The position numbers were made by a program, and so were the translations under genes. Positions 14,965 through 24,427 of a stretch of DNA of 38,388 nt are shown piece after piece (positions within the stretch are counted from its first letter, which is position 1; every line of letters starts with the position of its first letter). The DNA is from Myxococcota bacterium. Lineage in GTDB: Bacteria > Myxococcota_A > Polyangia > Polyangiales > Polyangiaceae. Below the pieces are notes generated by a model. It saw nothing but the letters and a program-made list of their open reading frames with translations. It was not told the origin of the DNA and did not search any database. The stretch spans positions 1 to 38,388 of the forward strand of contig CAUJEM010000011.1 of assembly GCA_963169915.1 (NCBI GenBank), read 5' to 3'.

Positions 14965-16215
14965 ATGAGCCCTGGCGTGCTCCGCGTGCCGCGCGCCCCC
15001 CGCTCCCCAGGACCAGGCCTGCTCGCGGCGCTCCTGCTCGCGGCGAGCGGCTGCGACGCGCCCCGCGGCGAGCCCGTGGCCCCCCCGGCGACGCCGTCGT
15101 CGACCACGCCGCGCTGGCGCCCCTCCGCCGCGGCGCGGCCCGGCGCGCCCCCCAGCGCCACGCCGTCCTCCGGCGCCGCGGCCGCCGCCGCGCCGTCCGC
15201 CGGCGCCACCCCCCCGCCACTCGCCCGTGAGGCGCTCCCCGCGTCTGCCACGCCGCCGCCGCTCGGCCCCGTGCGCGCGGAGCCCGCGGGCCCGGTTCAC
15301 CTCCCCGAGGACGCCGAGCGCTGGCGCGCGCTCGCCACGCTGCCCATCACCAGCGCCGCCCCGAACGCCGGCGGCGCCACCCTGACCCTGCGCCTGCGCC
15401 TGGCGGACGGCAGCCGCGCGCTGTTCAAGCCCGCGCAGCGGCACTCTGCCTCCAACCACCGCGCCGAGCTCGTGGCTTATCACCTGGACCGCGCGCTCGG
15501 CCTCGGGCGCGTGGCCGTCGTGGTGGGCACGCGCCTGCCCCGCGCCGCGCTCCGCGCGTGGCTCGCGGAGCGCGGCGCCCAGGCCGCGTGGCTCGCGCGC
15601 TACGACGCGGAGCTGCGCGACGAGGCGGGCTGGGTCGAGGGCGCGCTCATCGACTGGCACGCCGGTCGGCTCGTCGCCCTCCCGATGCACGCCAGGGACG
15701 CCGCGGCGCTCGCCCTGCCGAGCGCGCCCGAGCCGTCGCCCGAGGGTGGGCTGCCGCCGCCGCTCGACGGCGGCGCAGCAGAGGGCGGCGCGCCGCCGTG
15801 GAGCCCTGCGCGCCTGGCGGAGCTGTCGGATCTCATCGTCTTCGACGCGCTGCTCGACAACACCGACCGCTGGTCGGGGGGCAACGTGCTGGCGCTCGGC
15901 GAGCAGGGGCCGATGATCTTCTTGGACAACGCCGCGGGCCTGTCGCGGCGCAGCCTGGGTCTGGAGCGCCCACCGCTGCGCCTCGCGCAGCGGGTCTGCC
16001 GCTGGCGCCGCAGCACCGTCGCCGCGCTGCGCGCCTTCGCGCCCCCCTCCGAGGGGCTCGGCGCGTGGCTCGCGCGCTCGCTGCGCGGCGACCCTCTGGC
16101 GCTGGGCGTGAGCGCGCAGCAGCTCGCCTGGGTGGAGCAGCGCGCCGGTCTGGTGCTGGCGCAGGTGGAGCGCTGCCTCGCCCGGGAGGGCGAGGCGCGC
16201 GTGCTCCCCTGGTGA
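14965..16215 (+). CDS. Fam20C-like secreted/lipoprotein kinase
   Basis: 416 residues, starting at ATG 14965 (AGGAGG lies 17 bases upstream, unusually far). The signal ends in the lipobox AASGC (Cys30), then an 80-residue Ala/Pro/Ser linker. The rest matches, from memory, the animal secretory-pathway kinase Fam20C/four-jointed fold. RALFKPAQ carries the ATP Lys155. NHRAELVAYHLDRALGL matches the human NAEIAAFHLDRIL segment, with Glu168. IVFDALLDNTDRWSGGN holds catalytic Asp301 and Asn307. MIFLDNAAGL has metal Asp321. RVCRWRRST (Cys345) matches QCCRIRKST, and SLRGDPL with the last helix VERCLAR (Cys404) matches SLRGDQV and VRDCVER. Substrates would be periplasmic or outer-membrane proteins or glycans. 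Bacterial CotH and HipA folds were considered but fit less well. Confidence 0.8.
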   Translation: MSPGVLRVPRAPRSPGPGLLAALLLAASGCDAPRGEPVAPPATPSSTTPRWRPSAAARPGAPPSATPSSGAAAAAAPSAGATPPPLAREALPASATPPPLGPVRAEPAGPVHLPEDAERWRALATLPITSAAPNAGGATLTLRLRLADGSRALFKPAQRHSASNHRAELVAYHLDRALGLGRVAVVVGTRLPRAALRAWLAERGAQAAWLARYDAELRDEAGWVEGALIDWHAGRLVALPMHARDAAALALPSAPEPSPEGGLPPPLDGGAAEGGAPPWSPARLAELSDLIVFDALLDNTDRWSGGNVLALGEQGPMIFLDNAAGLSRRSLGLERPPLRLAQRVCRWRRSTVAALRAFAPPSEGLGAWLARSLRGDPLALGVSAQQLAWVEQRAGLVLAQVERCLAREGEARVLPW

Positions 16216-16218
16216 GGC

Positions 16219-17364
16219 TCAGAGCCCTAGCTGCTTGGCGATGATGATCTTCATCACCTCGCTGGTCCCCGCGAAGATGCGCTGGACGCGCGCGTCCATG
16301 TAGGCGCGCGTCACGGGGTACTCCAGCATGTAGCCGTAGCCACCGAAGAACTGGAGGCACTCGTCCACCACCCGCCCGAGCATCTCCGTCTGCCACAGCT
16401 TGGCCATGCTGCACTCCTTGGCCAGCAGCGTGCCGCTGGCGTGGCGTGCGGTGAGCACGTCGAGGAAGGTGCGCCCCACCTCCACCTCGGTGGCGCACTG
16501 GGCCAGCTTGAACTTGGTGTTCTGGAAGGCCGCCAAGGGCTTGCCGAAGGCCTTGCGCTCGTTCACGTAGCGCAGCGTCTCCGCCAGTACGGCCTCCGCG
16601 CCCGCCTGCGAGCCCAGCGCCACCACCAGGCGCTCCTGCGCGAGCTTGCGCATCAGCATGAAGAAGCCCGAGCCCTCCTCCCCCAGGCGGTTGGCGGCCG
16701 GCACCCGACAGTCCTCGAAGGCGAGCTCGCTCGTGTCCTGCGAGGCCATGCCCATCTTGTGCAGGCGCTTGCCCTTGCTGAAGCCGGGGCGCGTCGCCTC
16801 TACCACGAACAGGCTGATGCCTTGGTGGGCGTGGCTTGGGTCCAGATCCGTCTTGGCAGCCACCACCACCAGATCACAGAGCTGCCCATTGGAGATGAAG
16901 GTCTTGGCGCCGTTCAGCACGTAGTCATCCCCGTCGCGGCGCGCGGTGGTGGTGATGCCGGCCAGATCCGAGCCGGTCCCCGGCTCCGTCATGGCCACGG
17001 CCGTCACCAGCTCACCGGACGCGCAGCCCGGCAACCAGCGCTGCTTCTGCTCCTGATTGCCGAACTCGTGCAGGTAGGGCACGACCACGTCCGAGTGCAG
17101 TGAGAGCGCGAAGCCCGACTCGAACACCCGCGCCAGCTCCTCGATGATGACGGCGGAGTGCAGGAAGTCACCCCCGGCGCCGCCGTACTCCGGCTCGAGC
17201 CACGGGCAGAGAAAGCCTGCTTGCCCAGCCTTCGTCCAGGCCTCACGGTCCACCATGCCCGCCTCGCTCCAGCGCGCTTGGTGCGGGACAATCTCCCGCT
17301 CCGCGAAGGTGCGGAACGCCTTACGAAACAGCTCGTGCTCTTCAGAGTAGATGGTTCGGTCCAT
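16219..17364 (-). CDS. Acyl-CoA dehydrogenase (long-chain/isovaleryl type active site)
   Basis: 381 residues, full length for the family, with ATG 17364 preceded by AGGAG. The FAD flavoenzyme signatures are MTEPGTGSDLAG (126-136), FISNG (156-160), RKAFGKPLAAFQ and the C-terminal QFFGGYGYMLEYPVTRAYMDAR. The usual MCAD catalytic Glu in the C-terminal loop is Ala365 here (IFAGTSE), as in LCAD and isovaleryl-CoA dehydrogenase. The compensating Glu is Glu244 in LAQERLVVA, where LCAD carries its base (family knowledge, from memory). It catalyses alpha,beta-dehydrogenation of an acyl-CoA. It is the last gene of a minus-strand run, 23 bp after lpd, so it is likely co-expressed with the 2-oxoglutarate dehydrogenase genes. 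Confidence 0.94.
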   Translation of the reverse strand: MDRTIYSEEHELFRKAFRTFAEREIVPHQARWSEAGMVDREAWTKAGQAGFLCPWLEPEYGGAGGDFLHSAVIIEELARVFESGFALSLHSDVVVPYLHEFGNQEQKQRWLPGCASGELVTAVAMTEPGTGSDLAGITTTARRDGDDYVLNGAKTFISNGQLCDLVVVAAKTDLDPSHAHQGISLFVVEATRPGFSKGKRLHKMGMASQDTSELAFEDCRVPAANRLGEEGSGFFMLMRKLAQERLVVALGSQAGAEAVLAETLRYVNERKAFGKPLAAFQNTKFKLAQCATEVEVGRTFLDVLTARHASGTLLAKECSMAKLWQTEMLGRVVDECLQFFGGYGYMLEYPVTRAYMDARVQRIFAGTSEVMKIIIAKQLGL

Positions 17365-17387
17365 GATGACGCTCCTCTAGGGCTGGT

Positions 17388-18776
17388 TCACAGGTGCAGG
17401 GCGCGGCCATCCACCGCGAGCGCCGCCTCTTTGACGACCTCCGCCAGCGTGGGGTGCGCGTGACAGGTGCGGGCGATGTCTTCGCTGCTGGCGCCGAACT
17501 CCATGGCGGCGACACACTCCGCGATGAGATCGCCGGCGGCCGGTCCGATGATGTGGACGCCGAGCACCCGGTCCGTCTCTGCGTGCGCCAAGATCTTCAC
17601 CTTGCCCTCCGTGGAGCCGATGGCGCGCGCGCGGCCGTTGGCGCTGAAGGGGAAGCTCCCTGCCTTGTACGGCACGCCCGCCTGCTTCAGCTCCTCCTCG
17701 GATTTCCCGACGCAGGCGATCTCCGGGTGCGTGTACACGACCGACGGGATGGCGTCGTAGTTGACGTGCCCCCAGCCCTTCGCGATGAGCTCCACGCAGG
17801 CCACGCCCTCGTCCTCCGCCTTGTGCGCCAGCATGGGCCCGCGGATGACGTCCCCGATGGCGTAGATCTTCGGCGCGCTCGTGCGAAAGTGCTCATCCAC
17901 CTCCACGCGCCCGCGCGCGTCGAGCTTCACGCCCGCCACCTCCAGCCCGAGATCTTGCGTGTTCGGCGCGCGCCCTACGGCGCAGAGCACGCGGTCGCAG
18001 CGCAGCGGCTCGCCCCCCTCGTACTGCACCACGCAGCCGTCGCCCTCACGCCGCGCGGCGGTGACCTTCACGCCCAGGCGAAACTCCAGGCCCTGCTTGG
18101 CGAGCACCTTCTTGGCCTCCGCGGCCAGCTCCGCGTCCATCCCCGGCAAGATGCGGTCCTGGTACTCCAGCACCGTGACCTTGGCGCCGAGGCGCTGCCA
18201 CACCGAGCCGAGCTCCAGCCCGATGACGCCCGCGCCGATCACCACCAAGTGCTGGGGCACCTCCGGGTAGCTCAGCGCCTCCGTGCTGCCACCGATGCGG
18301 TCGCCGTCCAGCTCTACGCCGCGCAGCGAGGCCACCACGCTCCCGGTGGCGATGATGATGTGCTCGGCGCTCAGCTCTCGAGTGCCCTCGGCGCCCTCCA
18401 CCGTCACCTTGCCGGCGCCCGCCAGGCGACCCCGCCCGAGGTAGCGCGTCACCTTGTTCTTCTTGAACAGGTAGTCGATGCCCGCGGTGTTCTGCCGCAC
18501 CACGCTGTCTTTGCGCTTCAGCAGGGTGGCCAGCTCCAGCGCTACGCCGGACACCTTCACGCCGTGCGCCGCCAGGGTGTGCTGCGCGGCGTGGTAGTGC
18601 GCGCTCGACTCCAGCAGGGCCTTGCTGGGGATGCAGCCGACGCGGACGCAGGTGCCGCCCAAGGTCTTCTCTGCCTCCACGCAGGCCACGTTCAGGCCGA
18701 GCTGCGCCGCGCGCAGCGCCGCCACGTAGCCGCCAGGTCCCCCGCCAATGATGATGAGATCGTGTGAGCTTGCCAT
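17388..18776 (-). CDS. lpdA: Dihydrolipoyl dehydrogenase (E3)
   Basis: 462 residues, full length. FAD-binding GGGPGGYVAALRAAQLG sits at the N-terminus, the redox disulphide is Cys43/Cys48 in GGTCVRVGCIPSK, and the NAD-binding motif is GAGVIGLELGSVW. The second FAD motif is YAIGDVIRGPMLAHKAEDEG. The dimer-interface catalytic pair is His441/Glu446 in HAHPTLAE. It reoxidises dihydrolipoyl groups on E2 and passes electrons to NAD. Because sucA and sucB lie just upstream on the same strand, it most likely serves the 2-oxoglutarate dehydrogenase complex, though E3 can be shared with other complexes. It starts 37 bp after darP and runs into the acyl-CoA dehydrogenase. Confidence 0.96.
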   Translation of the reverse strand: MASSHDLIIIGGGPGGYVAALRAAQLGLNVACVEAEKTLGGTCVRVGCIPSKALLESSAHYHAAQHTLAAHGVKVSGVALELATLLKRKDSVVRQNTAGIDYLFKKNKVTRYLGRGRLAGAGKVTVEGAEGTRELSAEHIIIATGSVVASLRGVELDGDRIGGSTEALSYPEVPQHLVVIGAGVIGLELGSVWQRLGAKVTVLEYQDRILPGMDAELAAEAKKVLAKQGLEFRLGVKVTAARREGDGCVVQYEGGEPLRCDRVLCAVGRAPNTQDLGLEVAGVKLDARGRVEVDEHFRTSAPKIYAIGDVIRGPMLAHKAEDEGVACVELIAKGWGHVNYDAIPSVVYTHPEIACVGKSEEELKQAGVPYKAGSFPFSANGRARAIGSTEGKVKILAHAETDRVLGVHIIGPAAGDLIAECVAAMEFGASSEDIARTCHAHPTLAEVVKEAALAVDGRALHL

Positions 18777-18813
18777 GAGTGCGGGGTAGTCTCGCCCCCG
18801 GCGTGCGCCGGCG

Positions 18814-19437
18814 CTAGCCCCCGGCGCGCTCTGGCGGCCCTGGCGTGGGCGCCTCGGCCTCCGCCGCGCGCTCCGGGGGCGCCTCCGGCGCGCTCCCTTG
18901 CGGCGGCGTGAGCGCCCCGAGCTGCTGGAGGAACGCCCCGAGCGCGCGCCGAGCCGCCTCCTGCGCCTCGGGCTTGGCGCTGCGCACGCGGCGCACCAGC
19001 GAGCGGAGCTGCTGACGATCCAGCGTGGGCCGGAGCTCCAAGAGCGCCTCCACCGCCGCGTCCCCGCCGGCGACCAGGTGCTCGCGCCACGCGACCCAGG
19101 GGCGGGGCGCCGCGGCGCCGCCGCCTTGCGCCTCGGTCAGGGTCCTCAGCCGCGCCGTGACCGGCTCTACGCCCTCGTCCCGCAGCAGCTTGGCGACGTA
19201 GCGGAGCTGGCGCGCCAGGGCTCCGTCGTGCTCGAGGCGCTGCGCGTCCCGCAGCGCCTCCCTCAGCTCTGGCGAGAGCTCCAGGCGATCCAGCAGGCGC
19301 GCCGAGAGCTGCACCAGCTCGAGCGTGAGCGCGCGCCCCGCCTCCCCGGCGGCCTGGCGCTCCTTCTTGCGCTCGAAGCGCGGCGGCATCTCTCGGTCGG
19401 CCTCCGTGGCCTCCCGCTTCCACCAAGGTCGGGTCAT
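18814..19437 (-). CDS. darP: DarP/YjgA-type 50S ribosome assembly factor (DUF615)
   Basis: 207 residues. The core matches the E. coli YjgA/DarP pattern as I recall it: a charged N-terminus, SARLLDRLELSPELREAL, IQLIGKxLR-like RQLRYVAKLLRDEGVEP, a spacer, a segment WREHLVAGGDAAVEALL (RDRLIxQGDDAIxE in E. coli), and PTLDRQQLRSLVRRVRSAK (ADRQQLRTLIRNAKKEK). DarP binds late 50S precursors near the peptidyl transferase centre. A Pro/Ala/Glu-rich tail of about 40 residues is added at the C-terminus. It lies between sucB and lpd with gaps of 54 and 37 bp, so a translation factor sits inside a TCA-cycle transcript. Assignment is good; the operon membership is inferred from spacing. Confidence 0.85.
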   Translation of the reverse strand: MTRPWWKREATEADREMPPRFERKKERQAAGEAGRALTLELVQLSARLLDRLELSPELREALRDAQRLEHDGALARQLRYVAKLLRDEGVEPVTARLRTLTEAQGGGAAAPRPWVAWREHLVAGGDAAVEALLELRPTLDRQQLRSLVRRVRSAKPEAQEAARRALGAFLQQLGALTPPQGSAPEAPPERAAEAEAPTPGPPERAGG

Positions 19438-19491
19438 CGGGGGGTGGTCTCATCGCCGCGCCGGCGCGAGCGCCGAGCGCGGCTCCGCGGC

Positions 19492-20715
19492 TCAGATCTC
19501 GACCAAGAGGCGCGTGGGGTTCTCCACGCACTCCTTGATCCGCTTCAGGAAGGTGACGGCCTCTCGACCGTCCACCAGGCGATGATCGTAGGTGAGCGCG
19601 ATGTACATCATGGGCCGGATGACCACCTGGCCGTCGCGGGCCACGGGCCGGTCCATGATGGCGTGCAGGCCCAAGATGCCGCTCTGCGGCGGGTTGATGA
19701 TGGGCGTGGACATCATGGAGCCGTAGATGCCGCCGTTGCTGATGGTGAAGGTACCGCCGCTCAGCTCCTCCAGCGTCAGCTTGTTGTCCCGCGCGCGCTT
19801 GCCAAAGTCCGCGATGCGCTGCTCCAGCTCCGCGAAGCTGGCGTGCTCCGCGCTGCGCAAGATGGGCACCACGAGCCCCCGGCCGCCGCCCACCGCCACG
19901 CCGATGTCGAAGTAGTTCTTGTAGACGATGTCCGTGCCGCGGAGCTCGGCGTTGACCTGCGGGACGAGCTTGAGCGCATCCACCGCGGCCTTCACGAAGA
20001 AGGACATGAAGCCCAGCTTCACGCCGTACTTCTTCTGGAACTCCTCCTGGTAGCTGCGCCGCAGCTCCATCACCGCGCTCATGTCCACCTCGTTGAAGGT
20101 GGTGAGCAGCGCGGCCGTGTGCTGGCTCTGCACCAGCCGCTCCGCGATGCGCTTGCGCATGGTGGTCATGGGCACCACCTCCTCCTCCCTCGCGCCGCCG
20201 CTCGAGGGGGTGACTGCCGGCGCGGGCGGCGCGGCCTGGGCCGCAGGCGCCAGCGACTTGGCGTCGTGGCGCAGCACGTCCTCCTTGAGCAGCCGCCCGC
20301 CCGGCCCCGTGGCTTGGACGTCCGCCGCGGTGAGGCCGCGCTCGTCCAGCAGGCGCTTGGCCGACGGCATCACGCGCGCGAAGCCCTCCACCGGGACGCT
20401 CGACGGGCGCGAGGGCTCCGGCTTCGGCGCGGGCACGGCCTCCGGCACCACCACGGCGGGTCCGGCGGAGGCGCTGGCGCCCTCCTCCACGAGGCCGATG
20501 ACGTCCCCCACCGCCTGGGTGGAGCCGGTGGGCGCCAAGATCTTGGCGAGCCGGCCCGTGACCGGAGACACCAGCTCCACCGTCACCTTGTCGGTGTCGA
20601 TCATGACGACGATCTCGTCCCGCTGGACGGCGTCGCCCTCTTTCTTGAGCCAGTCACCAATCTGAACCTCGGTGATCGACTCGCCTACGGTGGGTACCTT
20701 CAACTCGACGGACAT
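19492..20715 (-). CDS. sucB: Dihydrolipoyllysine succinyltransferase, E2 of 2-oxoglutarate dehydrogenase
   Basis: 407 residues from ATG 20715, with GGGAAG 7 bases upstream. The order is a single lipoyl domain with lipoyl Lys43 in DTDKVTVEL, an Ala/Pro linker, the E1/E3-binding domain ([15 protein letters not shown] to GRLLKEDVL) and the catalytic acyltransferase domain with [16 protein letters not shown] and the active-site His378/Asp382 in YDHRLVDG. The N-terminus [14 protein letters not shown] is typical of OdhB rather than pyruvate dehydrogenase E2. It transfers succinyl groups from lipoamide to CoA. It follows sucA by 49 bp, in the classical order. Confidence 0.96.
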   Translation of the reverse strand: MSVELKVPTVGESITEVQIGDWLKKEGDAVQRDEIVVMIDTDKVTVELVSPVTGRLAKILAPTGSTQAVGDVIGLVEEGASASAGPAVVVPEAVPAPKPEPSRPSSVPVEGFARVMPSAKRLLDERGLTAADVQATGPGGRLLKEDVLRHDAKSLAPAAQAAPPAPAVTPSSGGAREEEVVPMTTMRKRIAERLVQSQHTAALLTTFNEVDMSAVMELRRSYQEEFQKKYGVKLGFMSFFVKAAVDALKLVPQVNAELRGTDIVYKNYFDIGVAVGGGRGLVVPILRSAEHASFAELEQRIADFGKRARDNKLTLEELSGGTFTISNGGIYGSMMSTPIINPPQSGILGLHAIMDRPVARDGQVVIRPMMYIALTYDHRLVDGREAVTFLKRIKECVENPTRLLVEI

Positions 20716-20764
20716 GCTTGCTTCCCTCTTCAGTGATTGAGTCGAACGTGGCCGCGCGCCGGGC

Positions 20765-23560
20765 TCACGGCGCGAAGGCGGCCTCCAAGATGCGTTGCTG
20801 CTCTAGCTTGTGAGCGCCCTCGGAGCCCGTGGCGGGGCTGGCGGAGGCGTCCCGGTGGACGCCCGTGAGCGGATACTTCCCGAGCACGCTCCCGCCGAAC
20901 CGATAGCGGACGCTGTGCCACGCGCCCATGTTCTCCGGCTCGTCCTGGACCCAGTAGAGGGGGGTGCCCTCCGCGTAGGGCGCCAGCGCCTCTTGGAACG
21001 CCTCGTCCGCCACCGGGTAGAGCTGCTCCAAGCGCAGGATGGCGACGTCCTCCCGGCCCAGCTCCTCCCGGCGGTGCTCGAGATCATAGTAGATGCGCCC
21101 GCTGCACAGCAGCACGCGGCTGACGGGCTTCTGGCGTGACTTCAGCGTGTCCGGGAGGATGCGCTGGAAGCGCCCGGTGGCGAGCTCTTCCAGGGAGCTG
21201 ACGGCCTGCGGGTGCCGCAGCAGCCCCTTGGGGGTGAACACGATGAGCGGCTTGCGCCAGGGGCGCAGCACCTGCCGCCGTAGCACGTGGAAGATCTGCG
21301 CGGGGGTGGTGGGCTGCACCACCTGGATGTTGTGCTCCGCCGCGGACATCAAGAAGCGCTCGATGCGCGCGCTGGAGTGCTCCGGCCCTTGCCCCTCGAA
21401 GCCGTGCGGCAGGAGCAGCACGAGCCCGGAGAGGCGCTTCCACTTGTCCTCCGCGCTGACCAGGAATTGATCGATGATGACCTGGGCGCAGTTGACGAAG
21501 TCGCCGAACTGCGCCTCCCACAGCACCAGCCCGTCCGGCCAGTCCAAGCTGTAGCCGTACTCGTAGCCCATGACGCCCGCCTCGCTGAGCGGGCTGTTGT
21601 AGATCTCGATGGGAGCCTGGCCGGGCTCCAGGTGCATGAGGGGCATGTGCTTGTGCCCGTCCTCGAAGTCGTGCAGCACCGCGTGACGGTGGCTGAAGGT
21701 GCCACGGCCAGCGTCTTGCCCGGTGAGCCGGACGCGCGTGCCCTCGGTCACCAGCGTGGCGAAGGCGAGCGACTCCGCCGCGCCCCAGTTGAGCGGGTGC
21801 TTGCCCTCCGCCATCTCCAGGCGCCGGCTGAGCTCACGCTCCAGGGTCTTGTGGGGCTGGAAGTCCTCCGGAACGCGGCCTTGCCGCCCGAGCAGCTCCG
21901 CGAGGCGCGCCGCCGGGACGCCGGTGTCCACCTCCGGCACGCCCGTCTCCGGCCCGCCGTGGTAGCCCTTCCACAGGCCGCTGAGCCAGTCCGTCACCTT
22001 CACGTAGCTCTCGCTGCGCGCGTCCGTCAGGTGCTTCTCCAGCTTGTTCCGGCTCTCTTCGTCCGTGCGCTCCGCGTCCTCCCGTGACACCTGCCCAAGG
22101 CGCATGAGGTGCTCCACGTAGCTCTCGCGCACGCCGGTGCGCGCGCGGATGGCGCGGTACAGCACCGGCTGGGTGAAGGCCGGCTCGTCCTGCTCGTTGT
22201 GCCCGAGGCGACGGTAGGCGTACATGTCGATGACCACGTCCCGCTTGAACCGCGCGCGGAAATCCATGGCTAGGCTGACCACCGCCGCCACCGCCTCCGG
22301 ATCCTCTCCGTTGACGTGGAAGATGGGGATTTGGAGCATCTTGCACACGTCCGTGGCGTAGGTGCAGGAGCGGGACTCGCTGGGCGGGGTGGTGAAGCCC
22401 ACCTGGTTGTTGACCACGACGTGCAGGCAGCCGCCCACCTGGTAGGCGTCGAGCTGGCTGAGGTTCAACGTCTCTTGGACGATGCCCTCCCCGGCGAGCG
22501 CCGCGTCCCCGTGGATGAGCAGGGCCAGCTTGCGGGAGCGCGCCGTGTCTTGTGCGCGATCTTGCTTGGCGCGCGTCCTGCCGAGCACCACGGTGTTCAC
22601 GTACTCCAGGTGGCTGGGGTTGAAGCACAAGGTCAGGTGGACCTTCTTGCCCTCCAGCGTGGTGAAGTCCGAGCTGTAGCCCATGTGGTACTTCACGTCG
22701 CCGGAGCCCATGTACATGGCGGCGTCCTTGTCGTCGAACTCCCGGAAGATGTCGCGCGGGCTCTTGCCCATGATGTTCGCGAGCACGTTGAGCCGCCCGC
22801 GGTGCGCCATCCCGACCACCACCTCGTCGATGCCCTGCTCCGCGCCGCGCTCGATGGCGAAGGCCAGCAGCGGGACCAGGCTCTCCGAGCCCTCGAGCGA
22901 GAAGCTCTTTTTCCCGATGTACTTCTTGCGGATGAAGTCCTCGAAGACGGTGGCGTCCGTGAGGCGGCTCAGGATGTTGAGCTGCTGGGCGTGCGTGAGC
23001 TGCACGCGGTTCTCGCTGCCTTCCATCCGCTCTTGGAGCCAGGTCTTCACCAGCGGGTCGTCGATGTGCATGAACTGCACGCCGATGCTGCGGCAGTAGG
23101 TGTTGCGCAGCCGCTGCACCATCTCCCGCAGGGTCATGGCGTCCGGGCCCTGGATGGTGCGCGCCGAGAAGGTCAGATCCAGATCTGCCTCCGAGAGGCC
23201 GTAGTAGCCGAGCTCCAGCTCAGGCTGCAGCGGGCGCGGGAGGCCCAGCGGATCGATCTCGGCCACCATGTGGCCGCGGACACGGTAGGCGCGGATGAGC
23301 TGGTCGACCCGATCCTGCCGGACCGCCATGTCCGACAGCGGCGACGCGGCGCTGCCCGCAGCGGCCGCGCCCGCCACCACCTGGACGGCGTTGAAGACCG
23401 AGCGCGGCTGGAAGCGGGGCCCGATGTGCGTGGAGGGGCCCCCCTGCGCCTCGAAGTAGGCGCGCCACTCCGGGAGGAGCGACCGGGGGTCGGTGAGGTA
23501 GACCTCGTAGAGCTCTTCGAGGTACGCGAGGCTAGCGACGTTGGGCGTGGGCGATGTCAT
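20765..23560 (-). CDS. sucA: 2-oxoglutarate dehydrogenase E1 component
   Basis: 931 residues from ATG 23560, the normal E1o length. The N-terminal E2-binding segment [17 protein letters not shown] is present. The thiamine diphosphate domain shows [38 protein letters not shown] and [12 protein letters not shown]. The C-terminal part has [19 protein letters not shown] and [12 protein letters not shown]. It decarboxylates 2-oxoglutarate and succinylates the E2 lipoyl group. A TTG at 23614 in frame, with GAGGGG upstream, could start a longer form, but homologues usually begin near the chosen ATG, whose own ribosome site (GAG..CCAG) is weak. It heads the run sucA-sucB-darP-lpd-acyl-CoA dehydrogenase and lies 127 bp after the TetR gene. 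Confidence 0.96.
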   Translation of the reverse strand: MTSPTPNVASLAYLEELYEVYLTDPRSLLPEWRAYFEAQGGPSTHIGPRFQPRSVFNAVQVVAGAAAAGSAASPLSDMAVRQDRVDQLIRAYRVRGHMVAEIDPLGLPRPLQPELELGYYGLSEADLDLTFSARTIQGPDAMTLREMVQRLRNTYCRSIGVQFMHIDDPLVKTWLQERMEGSENRVQLTHAQQLNILSRLTDATVFEDFIRKKYIGKKSFSLEGSESLVPLLAFAIERGAEQGIDEVVVGMAHRGRLNVLANIMGKSPRDIFREFDDKDAAMYMGSGDVKYHMGYSSDFTTLEGKKVHLTLCFNPSHLEYVNTVVLGRTRAKQDRAQDTARSRKLALLIHGDAALAGEGIVQETLNLSQLDAYQVGGCLHVVVNNQVGFTTPPSESRSCTYATDVCKMLQIPIFHVNGEDPEAVAAVVSLAMDFRARFKRDVVIDMYAYRRLGHNEQDEPAFTQPVLYRAIRARTGVRESYVEHLMRLGQVSREDAERTDEESRNKLEKHLTDARSESYVKVTDWLSGLWKGYHGGPETGVPEVDTGVPAARLAELLGRQGRVPEDFQPHKTLERELSRRLEMAEGKHPLNWGAAESLAFATLVTEGTRVRLTGQDAGRGTFSHRHAVLHDFEDGHKHMPLMHLEPGQAPIEIYNSPLSEAGVMGYEYGYSLDWPDGLVLWEAQFGDFVNCAQVIIDQFLVSAEDKWKRLSGLVLLLPHGFEGQGPEHSSARIERFLMSAAEHNIQVVQPTTPAQIFHVLRRQVLRPWRKPLIVFTPKGLLRHPQAVSSLEELATGRFQRILPDTLKSRQKPVSRVLLCSGRIYYDLEHRREELGREDVAILRLEQLYPVADEAFQEALAPYAEGTPLYWVQDEPENMGAWHSVRYRFGGSVLGKYPLTGVHRDASASPATGSEGAHKLEQQRILEAAFAP

Positions 23561-23687
23561 CTGGATCTCGAGGCTGGGCGACGAACGCTGACAACAAACG
23601 ACGGTGGAGTCCAAGGCGTCCCCTCACAGGCCCCCGCGCGCCGCGGCATGCTATGCCGTTTTCGGGAAGTTTCAAGCACTTGGAGCT

Positions 23688-24371
23688 TCAGCGCGCTTTC
23701 GCCCGCGGGCGCCGCGCCGGGGCGGTGTGGCGACCCTGGAGGCGCAGGTAGCCGCCGCTCAGGAACTGCAGCATCTGCTCCGACAGGGCCTCCGCGCTCT
23801 CCTCCGCGAGGCCCAGCGTCACCGCCTGATAGAGCAGCTCCTTCAGCGCCCCCAGGCTGAGGTACGCGAAGACCCGCGGCTCCCCTTCGCCCACGATGCC
23901 GAGCCGCTGCCCCTCCCGCAGGCTCTCGGTGAGCAGCTGCACGACCTCGTCGTAAAAGCTCTGGATCCGGCGGTCGAAGCTGGGGTCCACCCCCATGGCG
24001 TCCGTGAACAAGATCTTGGTCATGGTCCGCTCGGCCAGCGCCGTCCCGATGACGCCTCGGATGTTCTCCCGAACCTGCGACTCCACCGAGCGCGCGGGAT
24101 CCGAGGTGACGATGCGCACGATGGACATGGCGATGCGCGCGCTGAAGCGATCGATGAGCTCGCTGAACACCGTGCGCTTGTCCGCGTAGTAGAGGTAGAA
24201 GGTGCCGCGCGCCACGCCCGCCGCCGACACGATGTCCTCCACGGTGGCCTGGTGGAAGCCGCGCCGCCCGAAGACCTCGCGCGCGGCGTGCAAGATGAGC
24301 TGCCGCCGCTCCGCCTTGGGGAGCGCGGGAGCGCTGGAGGAGCGCCGCTGCTTCGTCTTCCGCTCCGCCAT
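23688..24371 (-). CDS. TetR/AcrR family transcriptional regulator
   Basis: 227 residues. After a Lys/Arg/Ser-rich start, the DNA-binding domain is clear: ERRQLILHAAREVFGRRGFH, then the helix-turn-helix TVEDIVSAAGVARGTFYLYY and the closing helix DKRTVFSELIDRF. The C-terminal ligand domain (about 75-205) is helical and divergent, so the inducer is unknown; acyl-CoA is plausible given the nearby acyl-CoA dehydrogenase and activase genes. An Arg/Ala/Lys tail follows. It lies 56 bp downstream of the lipoprotein pair and 127 bp upstream of sucA. No palindrome was seen in its own upstream gap, whereas several TGAC/GTCA palindromes occur at 28319-28520, a possible target. Confidence 0.94.
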   Translation of the reverse strand: MAERKTKQRRSSSAPALPKAERRQLILHAAREVFGRRGFHQATVEDIVSAAGVARGTFYLYYADKRTVFSELIDRFSARIAMSIVRIVTSDPARSVESQVRENIRGVIGTALAERTMTKILFTDAMGVDPSFDRRIQSFYDEVVQLLTESLREGQRLGIVGEGEPRVFAYLSLGALKELLYQAVTLGLAEESAEALSEQMLQFLSGGYLRLQGRHTAPARRPRAKAR

Positions 24372-24427
24372 GCCTCACCCCAGGGTCCTCAGCGCGGCGT
24401 CTGCTGGTGCGCGCGCGCGGCGAGCGC

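Noticed and set aside
16213-16226. Inverted repeat GGCTCAGAGCC between convergent genes
   Set aside because: The loop would be one base; only three base pairs remain with a realistic loop, too weak for a terminator call.
17394-18767. Plus-strand open frame opposite lpd
   Set aside because: Shadow of a fully recognisable dihydrolipoyl dehydrogenase.
23561-23614. TTG-initiated extension of sucA
   Set aside because: It has a good GAGGGG site, but the 18 added residues do not resemble E1 N-termini; kept only as an alternative start.
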